From the IMG/VR virus record IMGVR_UViG_3300030329_004682, positions 1-46,995 of that record: a DNA stretch of 46,995 bases; one strand, given 5' to 3'. The position numbers and the translations under genes were made by a program. Under the pieces are notes generated by a model. That model did not search any database. It was not told the DNA's origin and saw only the letters and a program-made list of their open reading frames with translations. Below are positions 37,585 to 44,607 of the stretch, piece after piece. This stretch comes from a virus. Every line of letters begins with the position of its first letter. Positions within the stretch are counted from its first letter, which is position 1.

Positions 37585-38157
37585 ATGCGTATCGGGATTG
37601 CTGCGGGGCATAGCAAAAATGCCACCGACAGCCAAGTCTACGAGTGGGGCCGCTGCATCCTCGCAGTGGAGATACTCACCGAACAGTTGCGCCTCGCCGG
37701 CCATCAGGTCATCAGGCCGGCCGCTCCCACCTACGAACGCCACAACGATGTAGCGCTCCGCAACAAGACGGATCTGTTCAACCGCTCTAATCTCGATCTG
37801 GCCATCGAGCTGCACCTCAACGCCGGTGGCGGCAACTACAGCTGCGTGCTGTATTGGGACGATCCGGTCAAACGCACTCACTCACCAGCCGGCAAGCGCT
37901 GGGCCGAAGCGATCAGCGCCAGCCACGACATGCTCCCGTGGCGCAATATGGGCGCGAAGTCCAAGTCTGAGATGGGCCGCAACAAGCTCTGGTTCTTGGA
38001 TCGCACCAGCTGCCCCGCCATCATCACCGAACCCGCATTCAAGGATTACGCACAGCATCGAGCGTGGATGGACTCCGAAGAGTTTCCCCACGACTACGCC
38101 AGCATGATCACCCACGCGGTGGTCAAAGAACAGATGGCCAAGAGGCTCGCCGCATGA
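37585..38157 (+). CDS. N-acetylmuramoyl-L-alanine amidase (amidase_3-type endolysin)
   Basis: This 190-residue protein starts at ATG 37585 with AAGGAT about 8 bases before it. Its family features are GIAAGHSKN (zinc His), AIELHLNAGGG (second His) and AIITEPAF (Glu), the amidase_3 pattern that cuts the MurNAc-L-Ala bond. No signal peptide or wall-binding domain is seen, so it depends on a holin to reach the wall. It is the first gene of the late operon, unusually far from the holin-like genes at 20-21.5 kb. Confidence 0.88.
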   Translation: MRIGIAAGHSKNATDSQVYEWGRCILAVEILTEQLRLAGHQVIRPAAPTYERHNDVALRNKTDLFNRSNLDLAIELHLNAGGGNYSCVLYWDDPVKRTHSPAGKRWAEAISASHDMLPWRNMGAKSKSEMGRNKLWFLDRTSCPAIITEPAFKDYAQHRAWMDSEEFPHDYASMITHAVVKEQMAKRLAA

Positions 38158-39452
38158 TCGAAGTCAAGGTCGATAACTGCGAACGGATGCCGGTTGTGGA
38201 GCTGGAGCCGTTTCAGCGGAATCTCAAAAACTTATCCGAGGAGAGCTACGCCCAGCTCAGGGATTCCATCAAAACCGAGGGTTTTGTCGCGCCCATCTTC
38301 GTCTGGCAAAACAAAATCCTCGATGGACACCAGCGGCTGCGCGTCATAGAGCGCGAGGGCTGGGAGATCGATGGAGGCGTGCCAGTAGTCAAGATCAAGG
38401 CCAAGGACGAACAGGAAGCCGCACGGACGCTGCTGGCGATAGCCTCAAGCTATGGCCGCGTCGATGCTCAAGGGCTGGCCGAGATGGCCGCGCACTACCA
38501 GATCGACCTGATGGATATGCCCAGCATTGACCTCCCCAACTTCGACTATGAGCAGTTTCTGCTGGATTTCTACGCCGACCCCCATGAGCTGGCCGGCGAA
38601 ACCGACGAAGATGAGGTTCCCGAGATCCCCGACGATCCCATCACCCAGCCGGGAGACATCTGGCTGCTGGGAAACCACCGGCTGATCTGCGGCAGCTCGA
38701 CCCGAACGGATGATATGGAGCGTCTGTTCTCCGAGGAAAGCGACTACAAATATCACGCCGACATGCTCTTCACCGATCCCCCCTATGGCGTGGACTACGA
38801 AGGGGGCCAGATCCACAGCGAGGACTTTGACAAGCGGAGACCCCGAGACAAGCTGGCCGGCGATGACTCCGACATCTACCGCGAGTTTATGCCCATCGCA
38901 CTCAACTACGTCGATGGTCCCTGCTATGTCTGGTTTGCCAATATGGCCGGGGGGAATGCCTACAGCGCCGTAGAAGCCAACGAGGGAGACATCTCCGCGC
39001 TCATCATCTGGCACAAAACCAACGCCACCTACCCCGCCATCAGCGCCAACTATAAAAACCGCTTTGAGCCGTGCCTGTATTTCAAACCCAAAGGCTCCAC
39101 CCTGCGCTGGGCCGGCCCGACCACCGAGAACACTGTCTGGGAACTGAAGAGAGACGCGAAAAACGACTACCACCCCACCCAGAAACCCGTCGAGCTGGCC
39201 GAGCGAGCGATAAGCAACCACGACATCGAGACCGTGCTGGACTGCTTCGGAGGCAGCGGATCAACCCTGATCGCCGCAGAAAAGCAGAACAAGCGCTGCC
39301 TGATGGCCGAGATCGAACCCAAATACTGCGATGTGATCGTCAAGCGCTGGCAAGACTACGCCGGCAAAGAGGCCACACTGGAAAGCACCGGAGCCACCTT
39401 CGACACCACCAGCAAAGAGATCGTGCTGGCTCCCGCGGTCAATTTCAGCTGA
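38154..39452 (+). CDS. ParB-domain/DNA methyltransferase fusion (adenine N6 or cytosine N4, beta class)
   Basis: This 432-residue protein starts by an ATGA overlap with the amidase stop. Residues 15-120 form a ParB/Srx-type domain (FVWQNKILDGHQRLRVIERE). A methyltransferase follows with DMLFTDPPYGVDYEGG (catalytic DPPY) at about residue 210 and, later, LDCFGGSGSTLIAAE as the AdoMet-binding FxGxG. The DPPY-before-FGGSG order is the beta class. ParB-MTase fusions occur in many phages and may protect or mark phage DNA. There is no restriction gene nearby. Confidence 0.9.
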   Translation: MIEVKVDNCERMPVVELEPFQRNLKNLSEESYAQLRDSIKTEGFVAPIFVWQNKILDGHQRLRVIEREGWEIDGGVPVVKIKAKDEQEAARTLLAIASSYGRVDAQGLAEMAAHYQIDLMDMPSIDLPNFDYEQFLLDFYADPHELAGETDEDEVPEIPDDPITQPGDIWLLGNHRLICGSSTRTDDMERLFSEESDYKYHADMLFTDPPYGVDYEGGQIHSEDFDKRRPRDKLAGDDSDIYREFMPIALNYVDGPCYVWFANMAGGNAYSAVEANEGDISALIIWHKTNATYPAISANYKNRFEPCLYFKPKGSTLRWAGPTTENTVWELKRDAKNDYHPTQKPVELAERAISNHDIETVLDCFGGSGSTLIAAEKQNKRCLMAEIEPKYCDVIVKRWQDYAGKEATLESTGATFDTTSKEIVLAPAVNFS

Positions 39453-39462
39453 GGAGGATACG

Positions 39463-39618
39463 ATGCCCGTCACCGTCAAAAAAGGCACCGGAAAGCGCCC
39501 GTGGAAGATCGTCAATAAAAACACAGGCAAGATCGAGGGAACAGCTACTACCAAAAAAGCCGCGGATGCGTCTGCACGGATGCGTAACGCCAGCGGATAC
39601 AAAAAGAAACGTAAATGA
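39463..39618 (+). CDS. Small basic protein
   Basis: This 51-residue protein starts at ATG 39463 with GAGGAGG about 7 bases upstream. It is basic throughout (TVKKGTGKRPWKIVNKNTGK, ending GYKKKRK). Related short proteins occur in phage packaging/early regions. It may bind DNA. Its size is under the usual ORF cutoff, but the ribosome site is excellent. Confidence 0.7.
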   Translation: MPVTVKKGTGKRPWKIVNKNTGKIEGTATTKKAADASARMRNASGYKKKRK

Positions 39619-39923
39619 CCAGCAGATGCGCGATCAAGCGTGACTCCACCCACAGCTCGCGGCCACCTGACCTCGGAAGCAGCTGGGGCAACATGGAGAG
39701 TCGCATTCTCTCCGTGCGCGTCAACGACTCTTATCGTGCGCGTGGTACTGTGAATACTACGCATCGGCACCCTCGCGCCAACGAGGACGGAACTTGCGGC
39801 GGCAAGGTAATCCAAGAGCGTGTCCCGCATCTGCCTACCTACACGCCGGCTTGCGGTGCGAGGAGAGCGCCGGGAGGAATACCCGCATGGTATCCGATGA
39901 CCCCCGCGAGCCGGCATGATTAG
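39615..39923 (+). CDS. Possible small protein, weak support
   Basis: This 102-residue frame begins with an ATG that overlaps the previous TGA (ATGA) and ends just inside the next gene. The sequence is Arg/Pro/Ser-rich with no secondary structure pattern I can trust (TPACGARRAPGGIPAWYPMT). It may be a real coupled gene or simply a filler frame in a spacer. A longer antisense frame also covers it. The region has two copies of CGTGCGCGT. Confidence 0.3.
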   Translation: MTSRCAIKRDSTHSSRPPDLGSSWGNMESRILSVRVNDSYRARGTVNTTHRHPRANEDGTCGGKVIQERVPHLPTYTPACGARRAPGGIPAWYPMTPASRHD

Positions 39924-40245
39924 TTGCGCTAAAACGCTGCCACTGCGCCTTGATTGGCAAGCTGTTCGCCGGCTGTATCTGCTGCGATATGGTAAGGCAA
40001 TGGGAGAAAAGCGCCCCGACATGGTAAAACTGGCTGATGCTATAGGGATGCACTACGCCTCGCTGTGTCGGATAAGACAAGGTAAGTCGCTGCCAAATCA
40101 TAGAAATCTGGCCAGCCTGTGCCGCGTGCTGGGATGCCAGCCGGGAGAGATCCTGTTCCTACCGGGGAATATGCAAAAAACGCGGTGGATCTACTCCCGA
40201 GGGGAGAATGGAAAACCACGTTATAGACTGGCTGCGGCCAGCTGA
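39916..40245 (+). CDS. XRE-family regulator A
   Basis: This 109-residue protein starts at ATG 39916. Helix-turn-helix near residues 35-65 (DMVKLADAIGMHYASLCRIR, then QGKSLPNHRNLASLC), followed by LGCQPGEILFL, a standard XRE end. The tail is basic. It overlaps XRE B by 38 bases. Two XRE genes just before terS suggest local control of packaging genes or of each other. Confidence 0.8.
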   Translation: MISCAKTLPLRLDWQAVRRLYLLRYGKAMGEKRPDMVKLADAIGMHYASLCRIRQGKSLPNHRNLASLCRVLGCQPGEILFLPGNMQKTRWIYSRGENGKPRYRLAAAS

Positions 40246-40534
40246 TCCACCATCAGAGTGGCCGTTTATGGTCGAGGTCGTGCTGTTTTGGCCAGCCGTG
40301 GAGCGACTAATGCGAATACACGGCATAACGTCGAGGGATAAGCTGGCCAAAGCAGTAGGCATACATAGGTCGCATATGTACAAGATCAGCAAAAGGAGAA
40401 TCGCTCCGTCACTTGGCAACATTGCCAAATTGTGCGAGCTGTTCCACTGCGTGCCGGGAGATCTGCTGCGGATCGAGTATCGAACAAGCCCCCCGGTGCC
40501 ACTGGAAGAAGAGAACGAGGTGCGCTATGCCTAA
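40208..40534 (+). CDS. XRE-family regulator B
   Basis: This 108-residue protein starts at ATG 40208 within the end of regulator A. The helix-turn-helix is ITSRDKLAKAVGIHRSHMYK and the family end CVPGDLLRI. It overlaps terS by 8 bases. A and B are similar in architecture but not in sequence, so they are not a recent duplication. Confidence 0.8.
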   Translation: MENHVIDWLRPADPPSEWPFMVEVVLFWPAVERLMRIHGITSRDKLAKAVGIHRSHMYKISKRRIAPSLGNIAKLCELFHCVPGDLLRIEYRTSPPVPLEEENEVRYA

Positions 40535-41117
40535 AAAAATAGACCGGGGCGATCTGGGACACCCCACCCGAAGGCTATACTGCGGAGCGACTACCCGCAA
40601 AGGCCAGCCGTGCAAGCGTCTGGCGATCCGATCCGTGGGCCGCTGCCGGCTGCACGGGGGCAAAAGCCGCCGCACTCACGGCATCTATGCACAGGTTTTG
40701 AGCGACGAGGAGCTGGAGCTATACGACAACATCCCCATCGGTGGCGTAGATGCCGAGCTGCGGATGTGCCGCATCCAGCTGCTGCGAGCTTTAAAAGCCA
40801 AAGAGTTGGTCGATGAGGCTCCCGATGACCCGAACAACCGCGCCGGGATGGTGGTAACGGGCATAAAACAGAGCCAAAAGAGCGGCAAGCGGGGCAAATA
40901 CGCCGAATCCGAGCAGCTAAACGAGGTTGAGCGGACTCGCACGGACTACAATGCGATCATCGAGCGGCTACTGGGCCGCATCGGCACGCTGGAACGGACC
41001 CGCGCCGAGCTGCTGGCCACGACAGATCTGGGGTCCCCCGACGAGTTTGCAATGGAAATACAGGCCGCGATGTCCGCAATGAATGCCAAGACCGAGGCCG
41101 ATGACGCAGCTAAGTGA
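40527..41117 (+). CDS. terS: Terminase small subunit
   Basis: This 196-residue protein starts at ATG 40527; the frame is open to 40413. The Cys/His-rich start (LYCGATTRKGQPCKRLAI, GRCRLHGGKS) matches a phage TerS type with the CRLHGGKS motif. A helical middle and a C-terminal helical part (NEVERTRTDYNAIIERLLGR) would form the ring and contact TerL. It overlaps terL by 17 bases. TerS recognises the packaging site and regulates TerL. Confidence 0.8.
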   Translation: MPKKIDRGDLGHPTRRLYCGATTRKGQPCKRLAIRSVGRCRLHGGKSRRTHGIYAQVLSDEELELYDNIPIGGVDAELRMCRIQLLRALKAKELVDEAPDDPNNRAGMVVTGIKQSQKSGKRGKYAESEQLNEVERTRTDYNAIIERLLGRIGTLERTRAELLATTDLGSPDEFAMEIQAAMSAMNAKTEADDAAK

Positions 41118-42435
41118 GCGCTGGACGGCTCTCAAGCCGCACGCGGTGCAGCGGGAGTGCTATCAGAGCAACTGCCGGTTCGTGGTCAACCCAGCTGGCC
41201 GGCGCAGCGGCAAGACCGAGCTGGCCAAACGCAAGCTGGTGGTCCGAGCGCTGGCCGGCAGCATCTATGGCCGGCCGCGGTATTTCGCCGCAGCTCCGAC
41301 GCGGGATCAGGCGAAGCGGATCTATTGGGATGACCTCAAGCGGCTGGTGCCGGCGCGGTTCATCAAGGGCAAGCCGTCCGAGACCGAGCTGGTGATCGAG
41401 CTGGTCAATGGAGCGTCGATATGCGTGGTCGGGATGGACAAGCCCGAGCGCATCGAGGGGTCACCGTGGGATGGCGGGGTGCTGGACGAGTATGCGAATA
41501 TGAAGCCGGGGGCGTGGCAAGCGCATGTGCGGCCGGCGCTATCGGATCGGCTGGGCTGGTGCTTGATGATCGGGGTGCCAGAGGGACGGAACCACTACTA
41601 CGACCTCTGGCGCTTTGCACGCGCTGAGATGGCCGAGAGGGGTCAAGCAAGCGAATGGGGAGCCTATACGTGGACATCGGCCGACATACTGCCAGAGGCC
41701 GAGATAGCGGCCGCAAGGCGCGATCTGGACCCGCTGGTCTACAGCCAAGAGTATGAGGCATCGTTTGTCAACTTTTCGGGGCGTGCTTACTACCCGTTCA
41801 ACGAAGAGACGCACTGCGCTGCGATTCGGAGCCAGTATGATGCTGATAGCGACCTGTATTTCTGCTTTGATTTTAACGTATCGCCGGGGGTCGCAGCCGT
41901 CTGCCAAGAGATGGAGCTGCCCAACGGACAGCGCGGAACTGGGGTTATAGGCGAGGTATGGATACCACAGCACAGCAACACGCCGGCAGTAGTGGCCAAG
42001 CTGGCCGCGGATTGGGGCGAGCATCGAGGCGTGGTGATATGCCACGGGGATGCTGCGGGAGGAGCGCGGGGGTCAGCGCAGACCGAGGGGAGCGATTGGG
42101 AGCTGGTGGAGCAGCAGCTGCGGCAAGTGTTCCCCGGCCGGCTCTCGATACGGCACCCGAAAGCCAACCCAAGTCAGCGAAGCCGTGTAAATGCGGTCAA
42201 TACGCGGCTGATGAGCGGTGACGAGGTGGTGCGGATGATGATCGACCCCGGCGCAGCGCCCCACGTAGTCCGAGATCTGGAGGGTGTGCGGCTGCTGGAG
42301 GGTGGCGCGGGTGAGATCGACAAGAAGAGCGACCCCAACCTGACGCATATATCCGACGCGCTGGGCTATTACGTGGCCGAGGTCTTCCCGGTTGCCGGCG
42401 AGCGCATGTCAATGGGAGATATGGCATGGGTGTGA
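41101..42435 (+). CDS. terL: Terminase large subunit
   Basis: This 444-residue protein starts at ATG 41101. Walker A is NPAGRRSGKTELAKR (about residues 31-45), Walker B is GGVLDEYAN (about residue 127), and the nuclease Asp starts YFCFDFNVSPG (about residue 257). A later DGDA-like stretch is ICHGDAAG. It is a packaging ATPase and headful or site-specific nuclease. The class cannot be decided without a tree. Confidence 0.92.
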   Translation: MTQLSERWTALKPHAVQRECYQSNCRFVVNPAGRRSGKTELAKRKLVVRALAGSIYGRPRYFAAAPTRDQAKRIYWDDLKRLVPARFIKGKPSETELVIELVNGASICVVGMDKPERIEGSPWDGGVLDEYANMKPGAWQAHVRPALSDRLGWCLMIGVPEGRNHYYDLWRFARAEMAERGQASEWGAYTWTSADILPEAEIAAARRDLDPLVYSQEYEASFVNFSGRAYYPFNEETHCAAIRSQYDADSDLYFCFDFNVSPGVAAVCQEMELPNGQRGTGVIGEVWIPQHSNTPAVVAKLAADWGEHRGVVICHGDAAGGARGSAQTEGSDWELVEQQLRQVFPGRLSIRHPKANPSQRSRVNAVNTRLMSGDEVVRMMIDPGAAPHVVRDLEGVRLLEGGAGEIDKKSDPNLTHISDALGYYVAEVFPVAGERMSMGDMAWV

Positions 42436-42776
42436 GAGCTAAAAGCCGCCGGCGCTACGCCACCAAGTACGGGAACTGCCGCGTCGAGGTCGATGGCATC
42501 AAGTTTGACTCCAAGGCCGAGGGCAAGCGGTGGCTCGACCTCCAGCTGCTGGCCAAGGCTGGCCGCATTACGGGACTGGAGCGACAGGTGCGGTTCCCAT
42601 TGGAGGTCGATGGGCAGCGGATCGGCTGCTATGTGGCCGATTTCGTGTATTTTCGCGGTTCCGAGCGGATCGTGGAGGACGTAAAGGGGATGAAAACGCC
42701 CCTCTACAAGTGGAAATCCAAGCATTTCGCCGCGCAGTATGGCCGCGAGATCTCGGAGTATATCGTTCGCAAGTGA
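42426..42776 (+). CDS. DUF1064-type PD-(D/E)XK nuclease
   Basis: This 116-residue protein has YATKYGNCRVEVDGIKFDSK and AEGKRWLDLQLLAKAG, with CYVADFVYF and RIVEDVKGMKTPLYKWKSK. That is the DUF1064 family, a PD-(D/E)XK fold with Asp and Glu-x-Lys (D of VADF, E and K of EDVK). The family resembles Holliday-junction resolvases. It overlaps TerL by 10 bases, so it probably cleans branched DNA before packaging. Confidence 0.9.
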   Translation: MGVRAKSRRRYATKYGNCRVEVDGIKFDSKAEGKRWLDLQLLAKAGRITGLERQVRFPLEVDGQRIGCYVADFVYFRGSERIVEDVKGMKTPLYKWKSKHFAAQYGREISEYIVRK

Positions 42777-42820
42777 GCTGGTCCCGCTGTAGTCCATATC
42801 GGGCCGCGAAAATCAACCCT

Positions 42821-42845
42821 ACGCCGGTATATTGCTGGCGTTTTT
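42821..42845 (+). terminator. Short terminator-like hairpin before the portal gene
   Basis: ACGCCGG (42821-42827) pairs with CTGGCGT (42835-42841), one G:U pair, with five T at 42841-42845. It lies in the 84-base gap before the portal. It probably reduces rather than ends transcription from terL to the head genes. Confidence 0.6.
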
Positions 42846-42860
42846 CTATATGAGGCACTC

Positions 42861-44351
42861 ATGGCCAACCGAATAGGCACCCAGCTGCTGGGGCCGAGGC
42901 TCAACAAGGGAGACAGTGGCGAGGTCACGGTTGACACCCCGATAGCAGCGTATAACGACATGCAGCAGCGGTTCAAGCTGCCGGTGACCCTGATGGGCGG
43001 GACGCAAGCGATGCGGCTGGCGGCACAGGAGTATCTCCCCCAGATGAGCCGCGAGACGAACGAGCGCTACCGGGACCGGCTCAACAGCACGGTGCTGTAT
43101 GACGCATTCAAGCACACGGTGGACTCGATGGCCGGCCGGCCGTTTGGTCAGCCGGTGCAGCTGGGAGCCGGCGCGACCCCCTTCTACGAGGATTTCATCC
43201 AAGACGTTGATCTGGCCGGCACGGACCTGACCTCTTTCGGCCGCGAGCTGCTGTCCGACATGCTGGTATATGGCAAGTGTCACTTTCTGGTCGAGTATCC
43301 CAACACCTACCAGCTGCAATCGACGCTGGGCCGCGCTCTGACGGTGGCTGACGAGCGCGATCTGGGCATCCGCAGCTACTTCGTCCGCGTCTCTCCCGAT
43401 CAGGTGATCGGCTGGCGTGGGGATCGGGTCGGTGGCCGGGAGCGGCTGGAACAGGTCCGCATACGGTTCTCGGTGATCGAGCCGAGTGCATCGAGCGCAT
43501 GGGACGAGACCGAGAAGAACTTTGTCGCGGTCTTTACGCCTGAGTTTATCGAGGTCTGGAAGCAGACGGACAACGAGGACGAGTGGCGCATGGTGGACGA
43601 GCCGTATCCCAATACGCTGGGCCAGATCCCGCTGGTGACGGTCTACGCGAACCGACAGGCACTCTTGAAAGCCTACCCCCCACTGGAGGGTCTCGGCTAC
43701 CTCAACGCCAAGCACTGGCAGCAGCAGAGCGATCAGGACCAGATCGAGAAGGTGGCGCGTGTGCCGATGCTCTTTTTCAAGGGCTTTGCTGATGAGGACA
43801 TCGCCGCGGTGGAGGTCGGTCCCTACAAGCTCTTCGGCAACCGCAACTCCGAGTCTGACATCAAGATGGTCGAGACGAGCGGGGATGCGGTGCGAGTCGG
43901 CCGCGAGAGCCTCAAGGATCTGGTCGAGCAGATGGAGTCGATGGCCATGCAGCCGTTGCAGCGGACCCCCGGCAACCCCACAGCGACTCAGATCGCCGTA
44001 GATGCCGCTCAGAACGTCTCCGATCTGGAGTCCTACGTGATGCTGCTGGAGCGGGGCTTAAGCCAAGGGCTGGCGTTTGCGGCCGCGTGGCAGGGTCTGC
44101 CGGCCGAGGAGCCAGAGGTCAAGATCAATCAGGACTTTGGCTTCACCTTCGGAGCCGAGAAGGAGCTGGCCGAGATCCGCGAGGACTACAAGATGGGCGC
44201 TATCGACCAGCAGACCTACCTCTGGGAGCGGAAACGCCGCGGCCTGTATAGCGAAGAGATGGACATCTCCGAGGTGATGGAGAACATCGAAAACGATGCG
44301 ACAGCCTCGCTCGATGCCGACACGGTATCCATCGATGACCTCCCCGGTTGA
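42861..44351 (+). CDS. Portal protein (DUF4055 family)
   Basis: This 496-residue protein has the DUF4055 portal phrases YRDRLNSTVLYDAFKHTVDS, LLSDMLVYGKCHFLVEYPN, SYFVRVSPDQVIGWRGD and LGQIPLVTVYANRQ. The C-terminal part has the long helical stem/clip region (KDLVEQMESMAMQPLQRTPG). It forms the dodecameric DNA channel at the head vertex. It is followed with overlap by a small gene and then MuF, the classic order. Confidence 0.88.
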   Translation: MANRIGTQLLGPRLNKGDSGEVTVDTPIAAYNDMQQRFKLPVTLMGGTQAMRLAAQEYLPQMSRETNERYRDRLNSTVLYDAFKHTVDSMAGRPFGQPVQLGAGATPFYEDFIQDVDLAGTDLTSFGRELLSDMLVYGKCHFLVEYPNTYQLQSTLGRALTVADERDLGIRSYFVRVSPDQVIGWRGDRVGGRERLEQVRIRFSVIEPSASSAWDETEKNFVAVFTPEFIEVWKQTDNEDEWRMVDEPYPNTLGQIPLVTVYANRQALLKAYPPLEGLGYLNAKHWQQQSDQDQIEKVARVPMLFFKGFADEDIAAVEVGPYKLFGNRNSESDIKMVETSGDAVRVGRESLKDLVEQMESMAMQPLQRTPGNPTATQIAVDAAQNVSDLESYVMLLERGLSQGLAFAAAWQGLPAEEPEVKINQDFGFTFGAEKELAEIREDYKMGAIDQQTYLWERKRRGLYSEEMDISEVMENIENDATASLDADTVSIDDLPG

Positions 44352-44607
44352 GTCGGTCGAAGATTGGTTGATCGACCAAGGGACCGAGGACGCTATCCTG
44401 TTCGACGGTCTCCGCGGGGCTATCGTGGGCGTGGCGCAGCGCTTCGGCCAGCCCGATGTCGTGGCCTATGACTACGAGAAAGCGGTGCAGCTGATACAGC
44501 AGCAGTCCGACGATTGCTCCTACGAGGAAGCTGTCGAGTATCTGGAGTTTAACGTCTGCGGGGCATATGTGGGTAAAACGACCCCGGTATTTCTGAGGAT
44601 GCGATGA
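44338..44607 (+). CDS. Small acidic protein between portal and MuF
   Basis: This 89-residue protein starts at ATG 44338 (frame open to 44296) and overlaps the portal stop. VEDWLIDQGTEDAILFDGLR and EEAVEYLEFNVCGAYVGKTT match a small widespread phage family whose members share AYVGxxTPVF ends. The function is unknown. It ends in an ATGA overlap with MuF, so it is co-translated with it and might assist MuF. Confidence 0.75.
   Translation, partial: TSPVESVEDWLIDQGTEDAILFDGLRGAIVGVAQRFGQPDVVAYDYEKAVQLIQQQSDDCSYEEAVEYLEFNVCGAYVGKTTPVFLRMR

Noticed and set aside
39261-40022. Minus-strand open frame of 253 codons
   Set aside because: It runs antisense to the methyltransferase end and a regulator start, and looks like a shadow with no recognisable domain or ribosome site.
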